From: Oribacterium sp. UBA3737
GTDB taxonomy: Bacteria; Bacillota_A; Clostridia; Lachnospirales; Lachnospiraceae
Assembly (NCBI GenBank): GCA_002371295.1
Contig: DFGZ01000130.1
Span: forward strand, 1-19,268
DNA: 19,268 nucleotides
Direction: 5' to 3'
Numbering within the stretch: the first letter of the stretch is position 1; the number at the start of each line of letters is the position of its first letter. Below are positions 15,407 to 19,268 of the stretch, one piece after another. The translations under genes were made by a program, and so were the position numbers. Below the pieces are notes generated by a model. That model saw only the letters and a list, made by a program, of their open reading frames with translations, was not told where the DNA came from and did no database searches.

Positions 15407-17623
15407 ATGGTTACCTTCGAAGTTCTCTCTGACATATGTCGGGATCCTCAACACCGGTATTCATCACAGCCACTAAGCTTAGAACACAGAGTCAGCATTA
15501 TGAAATTATTCAGTCAACTACAATCAACAGCTTTTACAGACAAAGCGTCAGCTCAGGACATCCTTTTACATATCCTTGAGCCGCTTATACCTTTTTACTC
15601 GGAAAACTGCGGTCTGCTCCGAATCGGTGACACAAGGACTCACTACGATAAGTCCTCCCAGGAGATGGAAGCCTTTGCAAGACCTCTCTGGGGGCTTGCA
15701 GCACTCCTTTCCGGTCTTTCTCAGGAGGAAAAGAATGAAGTTCTTGCCCGCATAAGAACTGCCAAAGCCTCTGAAGCGCTTTCCGGGAAAGCTATGGAAC
15801 CACAGCCTGACATACTCCATGAGGTGAAGCCTGAGGGTGTCCAAGCTCCGACATCTCACTGCAGCTTCTCTGGTTCACGGCTTGATCTCATAACACGACT
15901 CACCTATGTCTATCAGAGAGGCATCGTTTCAGGCACTGATCCCGCATCTCCCGATTACTGGGGGCTCTGTCATGATTTTGACCAGAAGTTCTGCGAGATG
16001 CCGGCCATCGGCTTTGCCATGCTCTATGCACCCGAGTTTTTTCTGAACCCTCTCACAGCCACAGAAAAGGTACGGCTTGCAGACTGGTTATGCGAATGCA
16101 ACCGTCACAACCTTTGTGCCTGCAATTGGCAGTTTTTCCAGATCATCACAAACCTTGCCCTGAAGGTAAACGGTCTCCCCTACAGCAAGGAAAACATGGA
16201 GACAGGTCTTGAGATGATCGATGACTACTATGCGGAGGGCGGCTGGTATAACGACGGAAACGGCGGCGACAAGGATTATTACAATCCCTTTGTCATGCTC
16301 AGCTTCGGTCTCATCTATCGAGATTTTATGGCAGAGGAGGATCCTGAAAGATGCCGGCGCTTCTATGAGAGAGCCATGTCCTTCGGAAAGGATTTCAGAC
16401 TTTTCTTTGATGACACCGGCTCCTGCTTCCCTTATGGAAGATCCATGACATACAGATTTGCCCAGAGTGCCTTTTGGTCAACCTGCCTCATGACCCATAT
16501 TTACCCTATCCCGGCTTCCGATATGATGGCTCTCACAGCCCGCAGCCTCTGCCAGTGGCTGAGCCGCCCTATCTTTGACAATGCCGGTATCCTCACCATC
16601 GGATACGGATACGGCAACCTCCAGATGTCAGAAAGCTACAATGCCCCCGGTTCCCCTTACTGGGCACTGCAGGCATTTTTCTATCTGGCGCTGCCCGATA
16701 CCGATATATGCTGGCGAAACCTCCACAGCGCTGAGGATACTGTCAGGAGCCTTGACGATTTACCAGATGACCGAAGCTCCTGCGTTGACAGCCTGCAGAC
16801 TCCGGAAGCATCCATATCCTCTTCCGAAGAGCTCCTTCCATCATACGGTCACACTTCACAGACTGACTCCTCCTGCTGTACCTTAAAGCATCTGTCGGCA
16901 TGTGAAGCCCATGCCCCTTTACATACCCCGGCATTCACCACCACCCTACTGCCTTCAGTGCCGATGCTGCTGCAGCGCATGCACAAAAAAGGCTTCTGTG
17001 ATCAGGTAGTGGCACTGGTTCCCGGTAAGACCAACCATGAAGGGCACAGTCACAATATAGAGAAGTATTCCAAGTTTGCCTACAGCAGTAAATTTGGCTT
17101 CAGCATCGCCCGTTCAAGTGTTTCCCTGCAGGAAAATGCCCCGGACTCCACACTTGCATTTGAGATAGATGGCTACATCTACACCAAAAACATGACAAAA
17201 CCGGACTATATCATAGATGAAAAGCACATAGTCATGAACTGGAGTCCCGTGAGAGGCATAGAGGTAACCACAACACTTTATCCTACAGAAACCGGTCATA
17301 TAAGAGATCATGTGATAAATGTAGACGAGCTCCTGTATAAGGATGTCACCATAACAGCCTATGACTGCGGCTTCAGTGAACCTGAAATCCCCGATATCAA
17401 AGAGAACTCTGAAATGACACCTGCTGCGGCCTGCGTTTTACATCCCCATGACATAACGTCATATCAATGCATAGTAACCTCCCTAGAGGGAGGTGGAGAG
17501 GACAGTATCCTCATACCGGAGCCAAACACCAACCTCTTATATCCGAGTACACGGATCCCTATGTCAAAGTACACTGTAAATTGCGGTCAGAATCATATAA
17601 AAACGGATTTCCGGTATCTGTGA
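15407..17623 (+). CDS. DUF2264-family protein, possible lyase-like enzyme
   Basis: The 738-residue protein has DUF2264 hallmarks: IGDTRTHYD near 74, EMEAFARPLWGLAALL, GTDPASPDYWG, and KYSKFAYSSKFGFSIARS at 553-570. The fold is expected to be an alpha/alpha toroid followed by a beta-sandwich. Its biochemical role is not established to my knowledge, but it recurs in uronate polysaccharide loci. Motifs occur in the same order as in the heparinase-like lyase of this locus: Cys-Asn-Trp (239-241), a GGWYNDG...DYYN segment with Tyr291/Tyr292, and HSHN (547-550). There is no signal peptide. The start follows GGGAGAGGG, 38 bases after the beta-glucuronidase gene, so it is in the operon. Two low-complexity insertions, at about 114-160 and 450-515 (the latter rich in Ser and Cys), enlarge it beyond the usual size of roughly 600-650. 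Confidence 0.88.
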   Translation: MVTFEVLSDICRDPQHRYSSQPLSLEHRVSIMKLFSQLQSTAFTDKASAQDILLHILEPLIPFYSENCGLLRIGDTRTHYDKSSQEMEAFARPLWGLAALLSGLSQEEKNEVLARIRTAKASEALSGKAMEPQPDILHEVKPEGVQAPTSHCSFSGSRLDLITRLTYVYQRGIVSGTDPASPDYWGLCHDFDQKFCEMPAIGFAMLYAPEFFLNPLTATEKVRLADWLCECNRHNLCACNWQFFQIITNLALKVNGLPYSKENMETGLEMIDDYYAEGGWYNDGNGGDKDYYNPFVMLSFGLIYRDFMAEEDPERCRRFYERAMSFGKDFRLFFDDTGSCFPYGRSMTYRFAQSAFWSTCLMTHIYPIPASDMMALTARSLCQWLSRPIFDNAGILTIGYGYGNLQMSESYNAPGSPYWALQAFFYLALPDTDICWRNLHSAEDTVRSLDDLPDDRSSCVDSLQTPEASISSSEELLPSYGHTSQTDSSCCTLKHLSACEAHAPLHTPAFTTTLLPSVPMLLQRMHKKGFCDQVVALVPGKTNHEGHSHNIEKYSKFAYSSKFGFSIARSSVSLQENAPDSTLAFEIDGYIYTKNMTKPDYIIDEKHIVMNWSPVRGIEVTTTLYPTETGHIRDHVINVDELLYKDVTITAYDCGFSEPEIPDIKENSEMTPAAACVLHPHDITSYQCIVTSLEGGGEDSILIPEPNTNLLYPSTRIPMSKYTVNCGQNHIKTDFRYL

Positions 17624-17673
17624 TGTCGAAACCGTCCTTCACTGTATATACCGACCGGCAATTCCTTAACTGA

Positions 17674-17706
17674 TTGAACATACATGGTACACCCATGTAT
17701 GTTCAA
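17674..17706. terminator. Perfect 14-bp hairpin after the hydrolase operon
   Basis: The arms 17674-17687 and 17693-17706 are perfectly complementary around the 5-nt loop TACAC. The hairpin sits 51 bases after the DUF2264 stop codon, at the end of the operon. No T-run follows on either strand, so it is either a non-canonical terminator or a 3' stabiliser, or a protein-binding palindrome. Confidence 0.5.
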
Positions 17707-17809
17707 AACCATTTGCCCCCAAAAATGCAACATTATCCTGACCATATCCTTATGTATCTTTTAAAAAAGGGGATATGATTTTTTTGATTTACGGAGTATC
17801 ATTGCATAA

Positions 17810-17824
17810 ATGATGTGACATCAT
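17810..17824. promoter_or_regulatory. Palindromic operator candidate upstream of the reductase
   Basis: ATGATGT-g-ACATCAT is a perfect 15-nt palindrome 88 bases before the reductase start. It contains the TGTGACA heptamer also seen upstream of the binding protein and first permease. A TTGATT/TAAATG pair, 17 bases apart, overlaps it as a possible weak promoter. Function is inferred from symmetry and position. Confidence 0.4.
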
Positions 17825-17911
17825 AAAGTTCAAAGCTCTGTTACTTTCATTTTCAGTTGCATACATCTGACATAAACCTTATCAGATATTTTCGAGTATT
17901 CAGGAGTAAAT

Positions 17912-18754
17912 GTGAAAACAGCGATTATTACGGGAGCCTCCCGGGGAGTAGGCCGGGCAACGGCAGAGATTTTTGCAAAAAACAGATACAGGCTCATCAT
18001 AAACTGCCGCTCAAACTTTGATCTTCTGGAGGAAGCGGCTGAAAGTCTCCGGAATTTCACCGAGGTCACAACCGTTCACGGAGCCATCACAGATGAAGTT
18101 TTGAGATCGGCACTAAGGATCGATCTTCAATCCGTCATGCCTGTTCTGACAGAAGCTGATATCAATAAAAGCTCTCTGTCAAACACGGAAAACACCTTTA
18201 GCCAGAGCTATTTTGAAGGAGCCCCTTCAGGTAACAGCAGTCTTTATTCCGGAGGAGCATCCGATGAGATCCTCCTTGTGAACAACGCAGGCATCTCAAC
18301 CTTCAATCTCTGCCAGGACGTAACTGATGAAGAGCTCAGTACCATGCTGAGTGCCAATGTCTCTGATATGTTCAGGCTCACCCGCTCAGTGATCCCATAT
18401 ATGCTGAAAACCGGCTGCGGCCGCATCCTTAATATTTCTTCTGTCTGGGGAGTCTCAGGGGCTTCCATGGAGTCGGTTTACAGTCTCACAAAAGGGGCTG
18501 TCAATGCCTTCACCAAGGCCCTCGGGAAAGAACTGGCACCGAATCATATTCCGGTGAATGCAGTTGCCATCGGCTGTGTTGACACAGACATGAACGGATG
18601 GATGTCTCCGGAAGACAGAGCCACAGTGGAAGATGAGATACCCTTCGGGCGCATGGCTGCACCGGAGGAGGTTGGAGAGTTCATTTATCTTCTTGCTCAG
18701 GCTCCCGGATATCTAACTGCTCAGGTCATACAGTTTGACGGTGGATGGATCTGA
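17912..18754 (+). CDS. SDR oxidoreductase, YmfI-like (EF-P 5-aminopentanone reductase family)
   Basis: This classical short-chain reductase (280 residues) has the NAD(P) motif TGASRGVG (8-15), NNAG (124-127) and the tetrad Asn149, Ser177, Tyr190, Lys194. The segment from ISSVWGVSGAS through KELAPNHIPVNAVAIGCVDTDMN to the final GYLTAQVIQFDGGWI resembles YmfI, which reduces the 5-aminopentanone modification on elongation factor P. It resembles this more than KduD or FabG. The start is GTG at 17912, six bases after AGGAG; an overlapping ATG at 17910 is immediately followed by a stop. An extra segment of about 35-40 residues, Ser/Asn-rich, interrupts the protein between about 70 and 118, pushing NNAG back from its usual position near 85-90. 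It has its own upstream region, so it is probably not part of the sugar operon. Confidence 0.85.
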   Translation: MKTAIITGASRGVGRATAEIFAKNRYRLIINCRSNFDLLEEAAESLRNFTEVTTVHGAITDEVLRSALRIDLQSVMPVLTEADINKSSLSNTENTFSQSYFEGAPSGNSSLYSGGASDEILLVNNAGISTFNLCQDVTDEELSTMLSANVSDMFRLTRSVIPYMLKTGCGRILNISSVWGVSGASMESVYSLTKGAVNAFTKALGKELAPNHIPVNAVAIGCVDTDMNGWMSPEDRATVEDEIPFGRMAAPEEVGEFIYLLAQAPGYLTAQVIQFDGGWI

Positions 18755-18843
18755 AGCCTCCGTTTTTATCGTTATGAAACCTTAAGGCTTTATCGCTTGC
18801 GGAAATACTATGCAAAGAGTATAACTTCATTGTGAATAGCAGC

Positions 18844-18871
18844 TTATCGAAAAAAATACTGTTACTATATA
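18844..18871 (+). promoter_or_regulatory. Weak promoter candidate for the terminal lipoprotein gene
   Basis: TTATCG (18844-18849) and TATATA (18866-18871) are 16 bases apart. The -10 is good and the -35 poor. Transcription would start about 30 bases before the lipoprotein ATG. No clear terminator separates this region from the reductase gene. Confidence 0.3.
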
Positions 18872-18905
18872 CGCTTCAATCATATATGGCAGAGTGAGGT
18901 CAAAA

Positions 18906-19268
18906 ATGAAGAATCATTTCAAAAAAAACATTCTTTTATCCGCAACCGTCTCCACAGCGCTTGCTTTTTCCCTAAACGGCTGCAAGAAGACTTATAATGC
19001 AGAGTTCTCCGAAACTTCAGCAGCTGTTCAAGTAGAAGAGGCCACCCTCACTGATGCGGAAGCCAATGTCCTCCCCAATGGATCATCAGTCACAAGCAGT
19101 ATAGCCCCTTCAGTTCCTGCCCAAGGTTCTGAACCACAGTCACAGGCAGCAGCAGAACCTGGAAGCAGCTCCACTGCGGTACAGCCAGCTAAGCTCCCGG
19201 AAACCAAAGCAGCAGAAACTTCTGCTCCTATCAGCTTCAAAGAACGTGATGAAAAGGTTTATATAATG
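18906..19268 (+). CDS. Lipoprotein, 3'-truncated by the window end
   Basis: The frame opens at ATG 18906 after a GAGTGAGG ribosome site and continues past the end of the window (121 codons visible). A lipoprotein signal peptide (MKNHFKKNILLSATVSTAL..., ending FSLNGC) puts the lipidated cysteine at residue 26; the Asn at -2 is unusual for a lipobox. Residues 27-108 form a low-complexity, Ser/Ala/Pro/Glu-rich linker, probably spanning the cell wall. The last visible residues, SFKERDEKVYIM, start a folded domain. That architecture is common for DUF4163/DUF3298 lipoproteins, like the truncated gene at the other end of the window, but too little is visible to assign it. Confidence 0.8.
   Translation, partial: MKNHFKKNILLSATVSTALAFSLNGCKKTYNAEFSETSAAVQVEEATLTDAEANVLPNGSSVTSSIAPSVPAQGSEPQSQAAAEPGSSSTAVQPAKLPETKAAETSAPISFKERDEKVYIM

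Noticed and set aside
17912..18754. KduD (2-dehydro-3-deoxygluconate 5-dehydrogenase) for the reductase
   Set aside because: The genomic setting suggests it, but the SSVWGVSGAS segment and the C-terminal half match the YmfI-type family more closely.
18755..18905. Terminator after the reductase gene
   Set aside because: There is a five-T run near 18763 and a small CCTTAAGG palindrome, but no stem directly before the T-run.
1..19268. CRISPR arrays, tRNA or rRNA genes, insertion sequences
   Set aside because: No regularly spaced repeats, no cloverleaf or rRNA segments, and no transposase-like frame were seen on either strand.

Overview
The window looks like a Bacillota (Clostridia) chromosome, most probably a Lachnospiraceae-type gut or rumen anaerobe. 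The reasons are strong purine-rich Shine-Dalgarno sites, moderate G+C, a YesM/YesN-type two-component system beside a carbohydrate ABC importer that lacks its own ATPase, and DUF4163/DUF3298 lipoprotein-type genes. The genus cannot be fixed from the sequence alone.

Layout: (1) 2-1318, the 3' part of a DUF4163/DUF3298-type protein, closed by a strong terminator. (2) 1523-4793, two forward genes: an unrecognised cytoplasmic protein with a C-terminal discoidin-like carbohydrate-binding module, and a heparinase II/III-family lyase. (3) 8272-4942, reverse: a sensor kinase and an AraC-type response regulator. (4) 8673-17623, forward: sugar-binding lipoprotein, two permeases, GH88 unsaturated glucuronyl hydrolase, GH2 beta-glucuronidase and a DUF2264 protein. 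(5) 17912-18754, a short-chain reductase most like YmfI (EF-P 5-aminopentanone reductase), probably unrelated to the sugar locus. (6) 18906 to the end, the start of a lipoprotein gene that runs off the window.

Regions 2-4 read as one uronate-polysaccharide utilisation locus. A sensed oligosaccharide would signal through kinase and regulator, be captured by the lipoprotein and enter through the two permeases, powered by an ATPase encoded elsewhere. Inside the cell, the heparinase-like lyase would cut beta-eliminatively and GH88 would remove the resulting unsaturated uronate. GH2 would remove ordinary glucuronate. The DUF2264 protein and the carbohydrate-binding protein are the undescribed members. 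No degradative enzyme has a visible signal peptide, so this looks like an oligosaccharide scavenger rather than a polymer degrader. A glycosaminoglycan-like substrate is likely, but no sulfatase or hexosamine enzyme is present to pin it down.

The most notable observations are: DUF2264 repeats, in the same order, the key motifs of the neighbouring heparinase-like lyase; Ser/Thr-rich insertions interrupt three cytoplasmic enzymes; nested palindromes overlap the kinase promoter in the divergent region; and a heavily structured leader and intercistronic hairpins surround the binding-protein gene.
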